Under the pieces are notes generated by a model. That model saw only the letters and a program-made list of their open reading frames with translations. It searched no databases and was not told where the DNA came from. A stretch of 64,000 bases of DNA from the NCBI RefSeq assembly GCF_003990335.1, contig NZ_CP034683.1:262501-326500 (forward strand), in the 5' to 3' direction. Of this stretch, positions 50,077-61,629 are shown piece after piece. The translations under genes were made by a program, and so were the position numbers. How positions within the stretch are numbered: the stretch's first letter is position 1; each line of letters opens with the position of its first letter. The DNA is from Rheinheimera mangrovi. GTDB lineage: Bacteria > Pseudomonadota > Gammaproteobacteria > Enterobacterales > Alteromonadaceae.

Positions 50077-50547
50077 ATGCCAAGAAGACGCGTCATAGGT
50101 CAACGTAAAATCCTTCCAGATCCTAAGTTCGGAAGTGAATTACTTGCCAAGTTCGTAAACGTCGTAATGATCGACGGTAAAAAATCTACAGCTGAATCAA
50201 TTGTATACGGCGCATTAGACATCGCTGCGACAAAATCTAAAAAAGCTGAACTGGATCTGTTCGAAGTTGCATTAGACAACATTCGTCCTACTGTAGAAGT
50301 TAAATCACGCCGTGTGGGTGGTTCTACTTACCAGGTTCCATGTGAAGTTCGTCAGGTTCGTCGTAACGCTTTAGCTATGCGTTGGTTGGTTGAAGCTGCC
50401 CGTAAACGTGGCGAGAAATCAATGGCACAGCGTTTAGCTGGTGAAATGCTGGATGCCGTTGAGAATAAAGGTTCTGCTGTTAAGAAACGTGAAGACGTTC
50501 ACCGTATGGCTGAAGCGAACAAAGCGTTCGCGCATTTCCGCTGGTAA
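50077..50547 (+). CDS. rpsG: 30S ribosomal protein S7
   Basis: S7 nucleates assembly of the 30S head and, in E. coli, represses the str operon. The 156-residue protein begins [21 protein letters not shown] and has [24 protein letters not shown]. Its length is the short (E. coli B-like) form. It lies 82 nt after rpsL. Confidence 0.97.
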   Translation: MPRRRVIGQRKILPDPKFGSELLAKFVNVVMIDGKKSTAESIVYGALDIAATKSKKAELDLFEVALDNIRPTVEVKSRRVGGSTYQVPCEVRQVRRNALAMRWLVEAARKRGEKSMAQRLAGEMLDAVENKGSAVKKREDVHRMAEANKAFAHFRW

Positions 50548-50574
50548 GACAGACCTTTTTAAGAGGATTCGATT

Positions 50575-52689
50575 GTGGCACGTACAACTCCAATTGAGCT
50601 TTACCGAAATATCGGTATTTGTGCTCACGTTGACGCGGGTAAAACCACGACAACTGAACGAGTTTTGTTCTATACCGGCTTGTCTCACAAGATCGGTGAA
50701 GTTCATGACGGCGCCGCCACGATGGATTGGATGGAACAGGAGCAGGAACGTGGTATCACTATCACGTCCGCTGCGACCACGACCTTTTGGCGTGGCATGC
50801 AGGGCCAGTTCCCTCAGCATCGTGTAAACATCATCGATACACCGGGGCACGTTGACTTCACTATTGAAGTTGAACGTTCCCTGCGTGTCTTAGATGGTGC
50901 TGTTGTTGTACTGTGCGGTTCTTCAGGCGTGCAGCCTCAAACCGAAACAGTATGGCGTCAGGCAAATAAATACGAAGTTCCACGTCTGATCTTTGTTAAC
51001 AAGATGGACCGTACCGGCGCTAACTTCATTCGTGTAGTTAAACAAGCCCGTGACCGTCTGAATCACACCATAGTGCCTATTCAGTTACCTATTGGTTCTG
51101 AAGAGAACTTTCGCGGTGTGGTTGACTTGTTAAAAATGAAAGCAATCAACTGGAACGAAGCTGACCAGGGTATGACCTTCACGTACGAAGACATTCCTGC
51201 GGATATGCTCGCTGAGTGTGAAGAGTGGCGTGCAAACATGGTAGAGGCAGCAGCTGAAGCCAATGAAGAGCTGATGGAGCGTTATTTGGAAGGCGAAGAG
51301 CTGACTGAAGACGAAATTCGTTCAGCCTTGCGTCAACGTACTCTTGCTAACGAAGTGGTTCTTGTGCTTTGTGGTTCTGCATTCAAAAACAAAGGTGTTC
51401 AGGCTATGCTTGACGCTGTGATTGAATACTTGCCATCACCAACAGAAGTCAAAGCGATCAAAGGTATTAACGAAGATGAATCAGAAGGCGTACGCCACGC
51501 TGATGATGATGCACCATTTGCGGCACTTGCGTTTAAAATTGCAACTGACCCATTTGTTGGCACATTAACTTTCTTCCGTTGTTACTCTGGCGTGATTAAC
51601 TCTGGTGACAGTGTGTATAACCCTGTGAAGCAGAAGAAAGAGCGTATTGGCCGTATCGTTCAGATGCACGCCAATGACCGTCAGGAAATCAAAGAAGTTC
51701 GTGCTGGTGATATTGCTGCCGGTATAGGTTTTAAAGATGTGACCACAGGTGACACTTTATGTGACCCTGACCACATCATTACGCTGGAACGTATGGAATT
51801 CCCGGAGCCGGTGATTTCTGTTGCAGTGGAACCAAAAACCAAAGCTGACCAGGAGAAAATGGGTATCGCTCTGAGCAAACTTGCTGCAGAGGATCCATCT
51901 TTCCGTGTTCATACCGACGAAGAAACCAGCCAGACTATTATTTCTGGTATGGGTGAGTTGCACTTGGAAATTATCGTGGATCGTATGAAACGCGAATTCA
52001 AAGTGGACGCAAACGTAGGTAAACCTCAGGTCGCTTATCGCGAAACTATTCGCGCCAGCACTGAAGTTGAAGGTAAATTTGTTCGTCAATCTGGTGGTCG
52101 CGGTCAATTCGGTCATTGCTGGCTGAAAATCGAACCTCAGGAAGAAGGCAAAGGCTATGAGTTCGTTAACGCTGTTGTCGGCGGTGTGATTCCAAAAGAA
52201 TACATTCCTGCCATAGACAAAGGCATTATCGAACAGATGAAAAACGGTATCCTTGCTGGGTACCCGGTCATTGACGTGAAGGTTACCGTATTCGATGGTT
52301 CATACCACGATGTGGACTCAAACGAAATGGCGTTCAAAATTGCCGCCTCTATGGGCTTCAGAAAAGGCGCACTGCAAGCTAAGCCAGTGATCCTTGAACC
52401 CGTCATGAAAGTTGAAGTGGTAACACCGGAAGACTTCATGGGTGACATCGTAGGTGACTTAAACCGTCGTCGCGGTATCATCAACGGTATGGAAGATGCT
52501 CCTGGTGGTATCAAGATCGTTGATGCTCAGGTTCCTTTGTCCGAGATGTTTGGTTATGCAACCAGCATGCGTTCATTGACTCAGGGCCGTGCTTCTTATT
52601 CAATGGAACCATTGAAGTACATGGAAGCACCAAACAACGTGACTGAAGCAATTATTGCAGCTCGTAGCAGTACTGGTAGTAACGATTAA
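50575..52689 (+). CDS. fusA: elongation factor G
   Basis: EF-G drives translocation. It starts at GTG with GAGGA upstream. The 704-residue protein has [15 protein letters not shown] (G1), DTPGHVDFT (G3), [10 protein letters not shown] (G4) and the domain IV loop RGQFGHCW. Length equals E. coli (704). No second fusA is seen in the window. It is 27 nt after rpsG. Confidence 0.98.
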   Translation: MARTTPIELYRNIGICAHVDAGKTTTTERVLFYTGLSHKIGEVHDGAATMDWMEQEQERGITITSAATTTFWRGMQGQFPQHRVNIIDTPGHVDFTIEVERSLRVLDGAVVVLCGSSGVQPQTETVWRQANKYEVPRLIFVNKMDRTGANFIRVVKQARDRLNHTIVPIQLPIGSEENFRGVVDLLKMKAINWNEADQGMTFTYEDIPADMLAECEEWRANMVEAAAEANEELMERYLEGEELTEDEIRSALRQRTLANEVVLVLCGSAFKNKGVQAMLDAVIEYLPSPTEVKAIKGINEDESEGVRHADDDAPFAALAFKIATDPFVGTLTFFRCYSGVINSGDSVYNPVKQKKERIGRIVQMHANDRQEIKEVRAGDIAAGIGFKDVTTGDTLCDPDHIITLERMEFPEPVISVAVEPKTKADQEKMGIALSKLAAEDPSFRVHTDEETSQTIISGMGELHLEIIVDRMKREFKVDANVGKPQVAYRETIRASTEVEGKFVRQSGGRGQFGHCWLKIEPQEEGKGYEFVNAVVGGVIPKEYIPAIDKGIIEQMKNGILAGYPVIDVKVTVFDGSYHDVDSNEMAFKIAASMGFRKGALQAKPVILEPVMKVEVVTPEDFMGDIVGDLNRRRGIINGMEDAPGGIKIVDAQVPLSEMFGYATSMRSLTQGRASYSMEPLKYMEAPNNVTEAIIAARSSTGSND

Positions 52690-52742
52690 TCACTTAATTT
52701 GGTCCACTTTAAGTTGGATCTATTTAACAGAAGGTAATTAAA

Positions 52743-53927
52743 ATGGCTAAGGCTAAATTCGAACGTAATAAACCGCACGTTAACGTAGGCACCATCGGTC
52801 ACGTTGACCACGGCAAAACTACTTTAACTGCTGCTATCACTAACGTACTGGCTAAGCACTACGGTGGTCAGGCATTCGCTTTCGATCAAATCGACAAAGC
52901 GCCAGAAGAGAAAGCTCGTGGTATCACGATCAACACTTCTCACGTTGAATACGATACACCAACACGCCACTACGCCCACGTAGACTGCCCAGGCCACGCT
53001 GACTATGTTAAAAACATGATCACTGGTGCTGCACAGATGGACGGCGCAATCCTGGTAGTGGCTGCAACTGACGGCCCAATGCCACAGACACGCGAGCACA
53101 TCCTGTTATCTCGTCAGGTAGGCGTACCTTTCATCGTAGTATTCATGAACAAATGTGACATGGTAGACGACGAAGAGCTGTTAGAGCTGGTGGAGATGGA
53201 AGTTCGTGAACTTCTGTCAGACTACGATTTCCCAGGTGATGACCTGCCGGTAATCCGTGGTTCAGCTTTAAAAGGTCTGGAAGGCGATGCAACGTGGGAG
53301 CCAAAAATCCTTGAGCTGGCAGCAGCTTTAGATTCTTACATCCCAGAACCACAACGTGCGATTGACAAACCATTCATCATGCCAATCGAAGACGTATTCT
53401 CAATTGCAGGTCGCGGAACAGTAGTAACTGGTCGTGTAGAGCAAGGTATCATCAAAGTTGGTGAAGCAGTAGAAATCGTAGGTCTGAAAGACACTGTGAC
53501 AACAACTTGTACTGGTGTAGAAATGTTCCGTAAACTGTTAGACGAAGGTCGTGCAGGCGAGAACATCGGCGCACTGTTACGTGGTACTAAGCGTGAAGAC
53601 GTAGAACGTGGTCAAGTATTAGCGAAGCCAGGTTCAATCAAGCCACACACGAAGTTCGAAGGTGAAGTGTACGTATTATCAAAAGAAGAAGGTGGTCGTC
53701 ATACTCCATTCTTCAAAGGTTACCGTCCACAGTTCTACTTCCGTACAACAGACGTAACTGGTTCAGTAGAACTGCCAGAAGGCGTAGAGATGGTAATGCC
53801 AGGCGACAACCTGAAGTTTGTTGTTGAACTGATCAACCCAATCGCGATGGACGAAGGTTTACGCTTCGCGATCCGTGAAGGTGGTCGCACAGTAGGTGCT
53901 GGTGTAGTATCTAAAGTACTGGTTTAA
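52743..53927 (+). CDS. tufA: elongation factor Tu (str-operon copy)
   Basis: A second 394-residue EF-Tu gene. Base identity with tufB runs from the ATG to about 17 nt past the stop (TCATCAGAACTTGAAAA), with two differences: a silent G at codon 106 and Thr in place of Ala at residue 253. Upstream sequence before the ATG is unrelated. This pattern is typical of gene conversion between tuf copies. An AAGGT site precedes the ATG. Confidence 0.97.
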   Translation: MAKAKFERNKPHVNVGTIGHVDHGKTTLTAAITNVLAKHYGGQAFAFDQIDKAPEEKARGITINTSHVEYDTPTRHYAHVDCPGHADYVKNMITGAAQMDGAILVVAATDGPMPQTREHILLSRQVGVPFIVVFMNKCDMVDDEELLELVEMEVRELLSDYDFPGDDLPVIRGSALKGLEGDATWEPKILELAAALDSYIPEPQRAIDKPFIMPIEDVFSIAGRGTVVTGRVEQGIIKVGEAVEIVGLKDTVTTTCTGVEMFRKLLDEGRAGENIGALLRGTKREDVERGQVLAKPGSIKPHTKFEGEVYVLSKEEGGRHTPFFKGYRPQFYFRTTDVTGSVELPEGVEMVMPGDNLKFVVELINPIAMDEGLRFAIREGGRTVGAGVVSKVLV

Positions 53928-53940
53928 TCATCAGAACTTG

Positions 53941-53966
53941 AAAAAAGGCCCTTCGGGGCCTTTTTT
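53941..53966 (+). terminator. terminator after tufA
   Basis: AAAAAAGGCCC-TTCG-GGGCCTTTTTT is a stable UUCG-loop hairpin with a T-run, 14 nt after the stop. It ends the str operon. Confidence 0.92.
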
Positions 53967-54013
53967 ATTGCCTTAATAAAATTACTTTAACCACTGCTTT
54001 GCTTTATAACAAT

Positions 54014-54037
54014 AAATTCAAACGTTTGTTTGAATTT
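54014..54037. promoter_or_regulatory. PsrA-like operator
   Basis: Perfect 10-bp arms AAATTCAAAC and GTTTGAATTT flank GTTT. The core CAAAC-N4-GTTTG resembles the binding pattern known for PsrA, the TetR-type fatty-acid regulator (GAAAC-N4-GTTTC in Pseudomonas). It lies 62 nt before the acyl-CoA dehydrogenase start. No psrA gene is in the window. Confidence 0.7.
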
Positions 54038-54098
54038 GCAGATTGAACATGCTAGAACTAACTCATCTGACCATTAGGGGTTTTCAAGGAGAGTTATT

Positions 54099-55838
54099 GT
54101 GAGTCACTACCAGGCGCCGCTGGCCGATATGTCCTTTCAACTATTTGATGTCTGGAAAGTTCACCAGTTCTGGCAACAACAAACTGAGTTAGCTGAACTG
54201 ATTGATGCCGATACTGCAGCTGCCATTCTGGAAGAGGCTGCAAAAATCACCGCGGAAAAAATCGCACCTTTGGCCGCTGATGCAGACGAGCAAGGCGTAT
54301 CTTGTGTTGCAGGTGAAGTAATGACTCCATCTCATTATAAAGAATGCTATCAGTTGTTGTGTGAAGGCGGCTGGACTGGTTTGTCAGGAGATCCTGAATA
54401 CGGTGGCATGGGTATGCCAAAAAGTTTGTCTGGTTTGTATGACGAAATGATGTGTAGTGCTGATATTGCCTTTTCTTTATACCCAGGTTTGACATCGGGT
54501 GCATGCGTGGCCTTATTGCAACATGCCGATGAAGCAACCAAAGCTTTGTATCTGCCAAAGTTATACAGCGGCGAATGGTCCGGAACCATGTGCCTGACAG
54601 AATCTCATGCTGGCTCTGACTTAGGTATTATGCGTAGCAAAGCCGAAACTACTAGCGATGGTAGTTACCGTATCAGTGGTGAAAAAATCTTTATCACGGC
54701 GGGTGAGCATGACTTGACGGACAACATCATTCATTTGGTACTGGCTAAGTTACCAGACGCGCCAGCGGGCAGCCGCGGTATATCGTTATTTTTAGTGCCT
54801 AAGTTCAAAGTGGATGCAGATGGTAAGTTGGGAGAACGCAATAGCCTGATCTGCAGTTCAGTTGAGCACAAAATGGGTATCCACGGTTCTGCCACTTGTG
54901 TGATGAACTTTGATGGTGCCGAGGGTTATCTGATTGGTGAGCCACATAAAGGTCTGGCTTGTATGTTCACCATGATGAACTACGAACGTCTGGCCATGGG
55001 TAGTCAGGGTTTAGGTGCGGCAGAGCGGGCCTACCAGAATGCACTCGCCTACGCCAATGATCGCCTCCAAGGCCGAACAACAACTAAAGACGGTAATAAG
55101 GCCGATCCTATTATTGGCCATCCTGATGTTAAACGTATGTTGATGAATATCAGCAGTATTAATGAAGCGGGCAGGGCCTTCAGTGTTTATGTTGGGCATT
55201 TATTGGATCAAGCCAAGTTTGGTGCGGATGCCAAGGCTCAGGCGCGAGCTAATTTGCTGACGCCAGTGACTAAAGCCTTTATGACGGATAGGGGGCTGGA
55301 TGCCTGTATCACAGCGCAACAAGTATTTGGCGGCCATGGTTATATCCGTGAGTGGGGCATGGAGCAGTTAGTCCGGGACGTACGTATTGCGCAGATATAT
55401 GAAGGCACCAACGGTATACAAGCTGCAGACTTTATGTTGCGTAAAGTCGCTTCGGATCAAGCTGCAGTATTATTCGATTTGATTGATGACTTAACCAAGG
55501 GGCTGTCAGGCTCGGCGGCAGCCCAAATCGTCCCAGTCGCAGAGCGTTTTAAGTCCACGACTACAGTTCTGTTAGAGCGATCTAAGCAGCAAGCCGACCT
55601 CCTGTCCTGGGTGGCAAATGATTATCTGGATTTGACAGGTTATCTGCTTTACGCCCTGATGTGGGACAAAATGGAAGCGTCATTAGATAGCGGTAAACAT
55701 GGCGAAGACTTTATCCGGTCGAAACAATTAAAAGCTAAGTTTTATTACTCCAGAGTGTTACCTCGTGTTGAGAGTCTATTCAGTCTTATCGAACAGTTCC
55801 CAGCTGAGTTGTCATCAGCAGAGCCACGACTGTTTTGA
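54099..55838 (+). CDS. acyl-CoA dehydrogenase family protein
   Basis: The 579-residue FAD enzyme is of the longer acyl-CoA dehydrogenase type. It has MCLTESHAGSDLG in the middle domain, KIFITAGEHDL, NYERLAMGSQGLGAAE, QVFGGHGYIREWGMEQ, and catalytic base E435 in YEGTNGIQAADF. About 120 further residues extend the C-terminus. It should oxidise an acyl-CoA at C2-C3; chain length is unknown. It starts at GTG with AAGGAGA upstream, has its own operator and terminator, and is inserted between the str and S10 operons. Confidence 0.93.
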   Translation: MSHYQAPLADMSFQLFDVWKVHQFWQQQTELAELIDADTAAAILEEAAKITAEKIAPLAADADEQGVSCVAGEVMTPSHYKECYQLLCEGGWTGLSGDPEYGGMGMPKSLSGLYDEMMCSADIAFSLYPGLTSGACVALLQHADEATKALYLPKLYSGEWSGTMCLTESHAGSDLGIMRSKAETTSDGSYRISGEKIFITAGEHDLTDNIIHLVLAKLPDAPAGSRGISLFLVPKFKVDADGKLGERNSLICSSVEHKMGIHGSATCVMNFDGAEGYLIGEPHKGLACMFTMMNYERLAMGSQGLGAAERAYQNALAYANDRLQGRTTTKDGNKADPIIGHPDVKRMLMNISSINEAGRAFSVYVGHLLDQAKFGADAKAQARANLLTPVTKAFMTDRGLDACITAQQVFGGHGYIREWGMEQLVRDVRIAQIYEGTNGIQAADFMLRKVASDQAAVLFDLIDDLTKGLSGSAAAQIVPVAERFKSTTTVLLERSKQQADLLSWVANDYLDLTGYLLYALMWDKMEASLDSGKHGEDFIRSKQLKAKFYYSRVLPRVESLFSLIEQFPAELSSAEPRLF

Positions 55839-55861
55839 CTCGAGCTTTTGATCATAAAACA

Positions 55862-55893
55862 AACCCCTGCTGTTTAATTAATCAGCAGGGGTT
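55862..55893 (+). terminator. terminator after acyl-CoA dehydrogenase
   Basis: An 11-pair stem, AACCCCTGCTG/CAGCAGGGGTT, encloses a ten-base AT loop. The following sequence (GTCTTTCTC) is a weak T-run, and the stem abuts the -35 box of the S10 promoter. The stem itself is unambiguous. Confidence 0.65.
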
Positions 55894-55919
55894 GTCTTTC
55901 TCCATCAGTTGAGTATAAT
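55892..55919 (+). promoter_or_regulatory. S10 operon promoter
   Basis: TTGTCT (55892-55897), 16 nt, TATAAT (55914-55919). It opens a long leader before rpsJ. Confidence 0.75.
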
Positions 55920-55925
55920 GCGCGG

Positions 55926-56407
<482 letters not shown>

Positions 56408-56436
56408 TCAGACAGGTTTTTAGAGAGGTTTAGGAT

Positions 56437-57075
56437 ATGGCTATCGGTCTAATCGGTCGTAAAGTGGGAATGACCCGCATCTTCACTGAAGATGGCGTAT
56501 CAATTCCAGTAACCGTAATCGAAGCAACACCAAACCGCGTTACTGCCATTAAAACGCAAGACGTTCATGGCTATAGCGCACTGCAAGTGACTGCTGGCAC
56601 TGTTAAGGCTTCTCGCCTGAACAAGCCAGAAGCTGGTCAGTTTGCAAAAGCTGGTGTCGAAGCTGGTCGTGGTCTGTGGGAATTCCGCCTGCAGGACAAC
56701 GAAGGTGCTGACATCGCTGTTGGTAGCGAGATTACTGTTGAAGTTTTCGCAGAGACGAAAAAAGTTGATGTCGTTGGCACATCAAAAGGTAAAGGTTTTG
56801 CCGGTACTGTTAAGCGCTGGAATTTCCGTACTCAGGATGCTACGCACGGTAACTCTTTATCTCACCGTGTACCAGGTTCTATTGGTCAAAACCAATCACC
56901 AGGTAAAGTATTCAAAGGTAAAAAAATGGCCGGACACATGGGTGCCGAGCGTGTAACAGTCCAGTCTCTGGAAGTTGTACGTGTAGACGCAGCACGCAAC
57001 ATCCTGTTAGTGAAGGGCGCTGTCCCTGGTGCTATCGGTGGTGATGTGATTGTTAAACCTGCGGTCAAAGGCTAA
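56437..57075 (+). CDS. rplC: 50S ribosomal protein L3
   Basis: L3 binds near the peptidyl-transferase centre and starts 50S assembly. The 212-residue protein has [16 protein letters not shown], the [16 protein letters not shown] block, and the loop [23 protein letters not shown], whose glutamine is the methylated residue in E. coli. It starts 29 nt after rpsJ. Confidence 0.97.
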   Translation: MAIGLIGRKVGMTRIFTEDGVSIPVTVIEATPNRVTAIKTQDVHGYSALQVTAGTVKASRLNKPEAGQFAKAGVEAGRGLWEFRLQDNEGADIAVGSEITVEVFAETKKVDVVGTSKGKGFAGTVKRWNFRTQDATHGNSLSHRVPGSIGQNQSPGKVFKGKKMAGHMGAERVTVQSLEVVRVDAARNILLVKGAVPGAIGGDVIVKPAVKG

Positions 57076-57094
57076 CGTCTGGAGGAGATGAGTG

Positions 57095-57700
57095 ATGGAA
57101 TTAGCATTAAGAGACGCTAAAGGCGTTCTTGAAGTTTCCGAAGCTACCTTTGGACGTGAGTTCAACGAAGCATTGGTACACCAGGTAGTAGTTGCTTATG
57201 CAGCTGGTGCTCGTCAAGGTACACGTGCTCAACTGACACGTTCAGAAGTACGCGGTGGCGGTAAGAAGCCATGGCGCCAGAAGGGTACAGGTCGTGCCCG
57301 TGCTGGTACAATCCGTAGCCCAATATGGCGTGGCGGTGGTGTGACGTTTGCGGCTAAGCCACAAGATCACAGCCAGAAAGTAAACAGAAAGATGTATCGT
57401 GGCGCGATCATGAGCATTTTGTCTGAATTAGTTCGTCAAGAACGTTTAATCGTGGTTGAAAACTTTGTTGTTGAAACTCCGAAAACGAAAGAACTAACAG
57501 CTAAGTTAAAAGCGATGGAACTGAAAGACGTTTTAATCGTGACTGACGAAGTTGACGAAAACCTGTTCTTATCAGCACGCAACCTGTACAAGGTTGACGT
57601 ACGTGATGTTCACGGTATCGACCCAGTCAGCTTAATCGCCTTCGACAAAGTTGTCATGACTGCTGCTGCAGTTAAGCAAATCGAGGAGATGTTAGCATGA
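57095..57700 (+). CDS. rplD: 50S ribosomal protein L4
   Basis: L4 lines the exit tunnel and is the expected autoregulator of this operon. The 201-residue protein (E. coli 201) starts [10 protein letters not shown] at ATG 57095; a GTG just before it is ignored. The extended loop [26 protein letters not shown] is intact. It overlaps rplW by 4 nt (ATGA). Confidence 0.97.
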   Translation: MELALRDAKGVLEVSEATFGREFNEALVHQVVVAYAAGARQGTRAQLTRSEVRGGGKKPWRQKGTGRARAGTIRSPIWRGGGVTFAAKPQDHSQKVNRKMYRGAIMSILSELVRQERLIVVENFVVETPKTKELTAKLKAMELKDVLIVTDEVDENLFLSARNLYKVDVRDVHGIDPVSLIAFDKVVMTAAAVKQIEEMLA

Positions 57701-57999
57701 TCCGTGAAGAACGTTTACTGAAAGTGATTCTGGCTCCGCACGTGTCTGAAAAGAGCACAATTGCGGCAGAAACCAACAACACTATCGTGTTCAAAGTAGC
57801 TACTACTGCTACTAAAGCTGACATCAAAGCTGCTGTTCAAAAATTATTTGAAGTAGAAGTTGTTGGTGTTCGCACTGTTAATGTTAAGGGCAAGACTAAG
57901 CGCACTGGTATGCGTACTGGTCAGCGTAGCGATTGGAAAAAAGCTTACGTGACTCTTAAAGAAGGCAGCGAACTTGATTTTGTTGGCGGCGCTGAGTAA
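57697..57999 (+). CDS. rplW: 50S ribosomal protein L23
   Basis: L23 sits at the tunnel exit and docks trigger factor and SRP. The 100-residue protein has [18 protein letters not shown] and the loop [23 protein letters not shown]. It is translationally coupled to rplD by a 4-nt overlap. Confidence 0.97.
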   Translation: MIREERLLKVILAPHVSEKSTIAAETNNTIVFKVATTATKADIKAAVQKLFEVEVVGVRTVNVKGKTKRTGMRTGQRSDWKKAYVTLKEGSELDFVGGAE

Positions 58000-58015
58000 T
58001 TAGAGGAGTTAGGAA

Positions 58016-58840
58016 ATGGCACTTGTTAAGTGTAAACCTACGTCACCTGGTCGTCGTCACGTCTTAAAAGTCGTGAACCCAGACCTGTACAAAGGCAAGC
58101 CATACGCACCTTTGTTAGAGAAGAATACTAAAACTGGTGGTCGTAACAACCACGGTCGTATTACTACTCGCCATATCGGTGGTGGTCATAAGCAACACTA
58201 CCGTCTGGTTGATTTCAAACGTAATAAAGATGGTATCCCAGCTAAAGTTGAGCGTCTGGAATACGATCCGAACCGTACTGCTAACATCGCTCTGGTGTTG
58301 TATGCAGACGGTGAGCGTCGTTACATCCTGGCACCAAAAGGCTTAAAAGCCGGTGATACAGTACAGTCAGGCTTAGATTCACCAATTAAATCTGGTAATA
58401 CTATGCCACTGCGCAACATCCCAGTGGGTCAAATCGTCCACAACGTCGAACTGAAGCCTGGTAAAGGCGGCCAATTAATGCGTTCAGCTGGTGCATTCGC
58501 CCAGATCCTGGCGCGTGACGGCGCGTACGTTACTCTGCGTTTACGCAGCGGTGAAATGCGCAAAGTTCTGGCTGACTGCCGTGCAACTATCGGCGAAATC
58601 GGCAACGCCGAACACATGCTGCGTCAATACGGTAAAGCCGGTGCGATGCGTTGGCGCGGTATCCGCCCAACAGTGCGTGGTGTGGTAATGAACCCGGTAG
58701 ACCACCCTCACGGTGGTGGTGAAGGTAAAACTTCTGGTGGCCGTCACCCGGTTACACCATGGGGTGTACCAACCAAAGGTTACAAAACCCGTTCGAACAA
58801 GCGTACTGACAAGTTCATTGTCCGTCGTCGTGACAAATAA
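58016..58840 (+). CDS. rplB: 50S ribosomal protein L2
   Basis: L2 is needed for subunit association and peptidyl transfer. The 274-residue protein has the conserved [19 protein letters not shown] and the C-terminal [22 protein letters not shown] with the key histidine. GAGGAG precedes the ATG, 16 nt after rplW. Confidence 0.98.
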   Translation: MALVKCKPTSPGRRHVLKVVNPDLYKGKPYAPLLEKNTKTGGRNNHGRITTRHIGGGHKQHYRLVDFKRNKDGIPAKVERLEYDPNRTANIALVLYADGERRYILAPKGLKAGDTVQSGLDSPIKSGNTMPLRNIPVGQIVHNVELKPGKGGQLMRSAGAFAQILARDGAYVTLRLRSGEMRKVLADCRATIGEIGNAEHMLRQYGKAGAMRWRGIRPTVRGVVMNPVDHPHGGGEGKTSGGRHPVTPWGVPTKGYKTRSNKRTDKFIVRRRDK

Positions 58841-58859
58841 TTTAATGTGAGGAATTGCC

Positions 58860-59138
58860 ATGCCACGTTCTCTCAAGAAAGGTCCATTTATCGACCTTCA
58901 CTTGTTGAAGAAGGTAGAGAAAGCGTTGGAAAGCGGTGACAAGAAGCCTATTAAGACTTGGAGCCGTCGTTCAATGATCATTCCACAAATGATCGGTTTG
59001 ACCATCGCTGTCCATAATGGTCGTCAGCATGTACCAGTACTTGTCTCAGAAGAGATGGTTGGTCACAAGTTAGGTGAGTTCTCACCTACTCGTACTTACC
59101 GTGGTCACGCAGCCGACAAAAAGGCCAAGAAGCGCTAA
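58860..59138 (+). CDS. rpsS: 30S ribosomal protein S19
   Basis: S19 lies in the 30S head with S13. The 92-residue protein begins [20 protein letters not shown] and ends with [19 protein letters not shown]. It is 19 nt after rplB. Confidence 0.97.
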   Translation: MPRSLKKGPFIDLHLLKKVEKALESGDKKPIKTWSRRSMIIPQMIGLTIAVHNGRQHVPVLVSEEMVGHKLGEFSPTRTYRGHAADKKAKKR

Positions 59139-59149
59139 GGGGTAAATAA

Positions 59150-59482
59150 ATGGAAGCATTAGCTAAACACAAATTTGCCCGTTCTTCTGCACAGAAAGCC
59201 CGTTTGGTCGCTGACCAAATCCGCGGTCTGTCAGTTGATAAGGCGTTGAATGTTTTAACTTACAGCCCGAAAAAAGCGGCTGAGTTAGTTAAAAAGGTTC
59301 TTTTATCAGCCATTGCGAACGCAGAACACAACGAAGGTGCCGATATCGACACTTTAAAAGTGAAAACTGTGTTTGTTGACGAAGGTCCGTCAATGAAGCG
59401 GATTAAGCCACGTGCCAAAGGCCGTGCTGACCGTATCGTCAAGCGTACCAGCCACATTACTGTGGTTGTAGCTGATAACTAG
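59150..59482 (+). CDS. rplV: 50S ribosomal protein L22
   Basis: L22 extends a beta-hairpin into the exit tunnel. The 110-residue protein has [21 protein letters not shown] and the hairpin [20 protein letters not shown]; no macrolide-resistance-type deletion is seen there. Confidence 0.97.
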   Translation: MEALAKHKFARSSAQKARLVADQIRGLSVDKALNVLTYSPKKAAELVKKVLLSAIANAEHNEGADIDTLKVKTVFVDEGPSMKRIKPRAKGRADRIVKRTSHITVVVADN

Positions 59483-59491
59483 GAGTGAGAA

Positions 59492-60205
59492 ATGGGACAG
59501 AAAGTACATCCTAATGGTATTCGCCTAGGTATCACTAAGCCTTGGAGCTCAACCTGGTACGCGAATACAAAAGACTTCCCGGACTTCCTGGTTGGTGACT
59601 TTAAAGTTCGTCAGTATCTGACAAAAGAACTGAAAGCCGCTTCAGTAAGCCGGATCGATATCGAACGTCCTGCGAAAAGCATCCGTGTGACTATTCACAC
59701 TGCTCGTCCAGGCGTGATCATCGGTAAAAAAGGTGAAGACGTAGAGAAACTGCGCAAAGCCGTAGCGACTATCGCTGGTGTGCCTGCTCAGATCAATATT
59801 TCTGAAATCCGTAAGCCAGAATTAGATGCTAAATTAGTTGCTGACTCGATCAGCAGCCAGCTGGAACGCCGTGTAATGTTCCGTCGCGCAATGAAGCGTG
59901 CGGTACAGAACGCCATGCGTTTAGGCGCTAAAGGTATCAAGGTTCAGGTCAGCGGCCGTTTAGGCGGTGCTGAGATTGCTCGTGATGAATGGTATCGTGA
60001 AGGCCGTGTGCCACTGCACACTCTGCGTGCTGATATCGATTACTCAACATCAGAAGCTTTAACTACTTACGGTATCATTGGTGTGAAAGTTTGGATTTTC
60101 AAAGGCGAGATCTTAGGAGCTATGCCATTGAACAACAACGCGAACGCCAACAACGACAAACAGCCTAAGGCGCCGAAAAAACCGGCTCCTCGCAAGGCTA
60201 AGTAG
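59492..60205 (+). CDS. rpsC: 30S ribosomal protein S3
   Basis: S3 helps form the mRNA entry tunnel. The 237-residue protein starts [18 protein letters not shown], has the KH motif [16 protein letters not shown], and ends in an Asn/Ala/Lys/Pro-rich tail that varies among relatives. It is 9 nt after rplV. Confidence 0.97.
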   Translation: MGQKVHPNGIRLGITKPWSSTWYANTKDFPDFLVGDFKVRQYLTKELKAASVSRIDIERPAKSIRVTIHTARPGVIIGKKGEDVEKLRKAVATIAGVPAQINISEIRKPELDAKLVADSISSQLERRVMFRRAMKRAVQNAMRLGAKGIKVQVSGRLGGAEIARDEWYREGRVPLHTLRADIDYSTSEALTTYGIIGVKVWIFKGEILGAMPLNNNANANNDKQPKAPKKPAPRKAK

Positions 60206-60217
60206 GAGTATTGAGCG

Positions 60218-60631
60218 ATGTTGCAACCAAAACGTACTAAATTTCGTAAAGTGCACAAAGGACGTAACCGTGGCTTAGCGCTGGTAGGCGATAAAGTCAG
60301 CTTCGGTACTTATGCACTTAAAGCAGTTGAACGTGGTCAAATGACTTCACGTCAAATCGAATCTGCACGTCGTGCCATGACTCGTGCCGTTAAACGTGTT
60401 GGTAAAATCTGGATCCGCGTGTTCCCGGACAAGCCAATGACGGAAAAACCACTCGAAGTTCGTATGGGTAGTGGTAAAGGTAGCGTGGAATATTGGGTTT
60501 GCCAGATTAAACCTGGCAAAGTCCTGTATGAAATGGACGGTGTGTCGGAAGAACTGGCTCGTCATGCGTTTGCATTGGCTTCAGCCAAACTTCCATTTAA
60601 GACAACCTTTGTAACGCGGACGGTATTGTAA
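60218..60631 (+). CDS. rplP: 50S ribosomal protein L16
   Basis: L16 contacts the A-site tRNA. The 137-residue protein begins [19 protein letters not shown] and holds [22 protein letters not shown], which carries the arginine hydroxylated in E. coli. Its stop shares one base with the rpmC start (TAATG). Confidence 0.97.
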   Translation: MLQPKRTKFRKVHKGRNRGLALVGDKVSFGTYALKAVERGQMTSRQIESARRAMTRAVKRVGKIWIRVFPDKPMTEKPLEVRMGSGKGSVEYWVCQIKPGKVLYEMDGVSEELARHAFALASAKLPFKTTFVTRTVL

Positions 60632-60822
60632 TGAAAGCAAGCGAACTGAAAGTAAAAAGCGTTGAAGAGTTAAACGCTGAATTACTGGGCTTATTACGTG
60701 AGCAGTTCAACCTGCGCATGCAAGCAGCTACAGGTCAGCTGGCTCAGACTCATTTGTTAAAGCAAGTGCGTCGCGATATCGCGCGTGTTAAGACTATCTT
60801 AACCGAGAAGGCAGGTGCCTAA
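60631..60822 (+). CDS. rpmC: 50S ribosomal protein L29
   Basis: The small 63-residue exit-site protein is a two-helix hairpin: [18 protein letters not shown], then [16 protein letters not shown] and [16 protein letters not shown]. It is joined to rplP and rpsQ by one-base TAATG overlaps. Confidence 0.97.
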   Translation: MKASELKVKSVEELNAELLGLLREQFNLRMQAATGQLAQTHLLKQVRRDIARVKTILTEKAGA

Positions 60823-61076
60823 TGAGCGAAAAAAACACCCGTACCCTGCAAGGTAAAGTGATCAGCAACAAAATGGACAAGTCTATTACTGTTGCTATCG
60901 AACGTCACGTGAAGCACCCAATCTATGGGAAATTCATCACACGTACTACCAAACTGCACGTACATGACGAAGCAAACCAGTGTAAAGAAGGTGACATCGT
61001 GACTATTCGCGAATGTCGTCCTCTGTCCAAGACTAAGTCATGGACTCTGGTTTCCGTTGTCGAATCTGCATCTTAA
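60822..61076 (+). CDS. rpsQ: 30S ribosomal protein S17
   Basis: S17 is an OB-fold early-assembly protein of the 30S body. The 84-residue protein has [23 protein letters not shown] and [15 protein letters not shown]. It is the last gene of the S10 operon and is followed by a strong terminator. Confidence 0.97.
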   Translation: MSEKNTRTLQGKVISNKMDKSITVAIERHVKHPIYGKFITRTTKLHVHDEANQCKEGDIVTIRECRPLSKTKSWTLVSVVESAS

Positions 61077-61093
61077 TGATTAAGATGTAAGCG

Positions 61094-61120
61094 AAAACGG
61101 CCCTTCGGGGCCGTTTTTTT
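61094..61120 (+). terminator. terminator after rpsQ
   Basis: AAAACGGCCC-TTCG-GGGCCGTTTT forms a ten-pair UUCG hairpin followed by more T. It ends the S10 transcript and separates it from spc. Confidence 0.92.
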
Positions 61121-61157
61121 CTTGTTCGACTAAAGGCTACCATTTGTACAAAAGTGC

Positions 61158-61166
61158 TGTTATAAT
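61158..61166 (+). promoter_or_regulatory. spc operon promoter (extended -10)
   Basis: TGTTATAAT is an extended -10 element (TG-n-TATAAT). No good -35 at 16-18 nt is obvious. It lies about 85 nt before rplN, with a small AACCCGAGAGGGTT hairpin in between. Confidence 0.6.
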
Positions 61167-61251
61167 CACGCGCCCTTTTGTTGGGGGTAGTTTATAGTCG
61201 AAAGCAGCGTAACCCGAGAGGGTTATAGTAGTGGAATAGCGGAGCACTAAG

Positions 61252-61620
61252 ATGATCCAGATGCAATCTATGCTGGAAGTCGCAGACAACAGCGGCGCGC
61301 GCAGCGTAATGTGTATTAAGGTCTTAGGTGGTTCGCATCGCCGTTATGCAGCAATTGGTGACGTTATCAAGATCACCGTTAAGGAAGCAATTCCTCGCGG
61401 TAAGGTCAAAAAAGGTGACGTTCTGAATGCTGTGGTGGTGCGTACACGCAAAGGCGTACGTCGTCAGGACGGGTCATTAATCCGTTTTGATCGCAATGCA
61501 GCGGTGTTATTAAACGCCAAGCTGGAACCGATCGGTACACGTATTTTTGGACCGGTAACGCGCGAACTTCGTGGCGAAAAGTTCATGAAGATCGTTTCTC
61601 TGGCCCCAGAAGTACTGTAA
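61252..61620 (+). CDS. rplN: 50S ribosomal protein L14
   Basis: L14 forms an intersubunit bridge and binds RsfS. The 122-residue protein begins [20 protein letters not shown] and has [20 protein letters not shown]. It is the first spc gene. Confidence 0.97.
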   Translation: MIQMQSMLEVADNSGARSVMCIKVLGGSHRRYAAIGDVIKITVKEAIPRGKVKKGDVLNAVVVRTRKGVRRQDGSLIRFDRNAAVLLNAKLEPIGTRIFGPVTRELRGEKFMKIVSLAPEVL

Positions 61621-61629
61621 GGAGTCACA

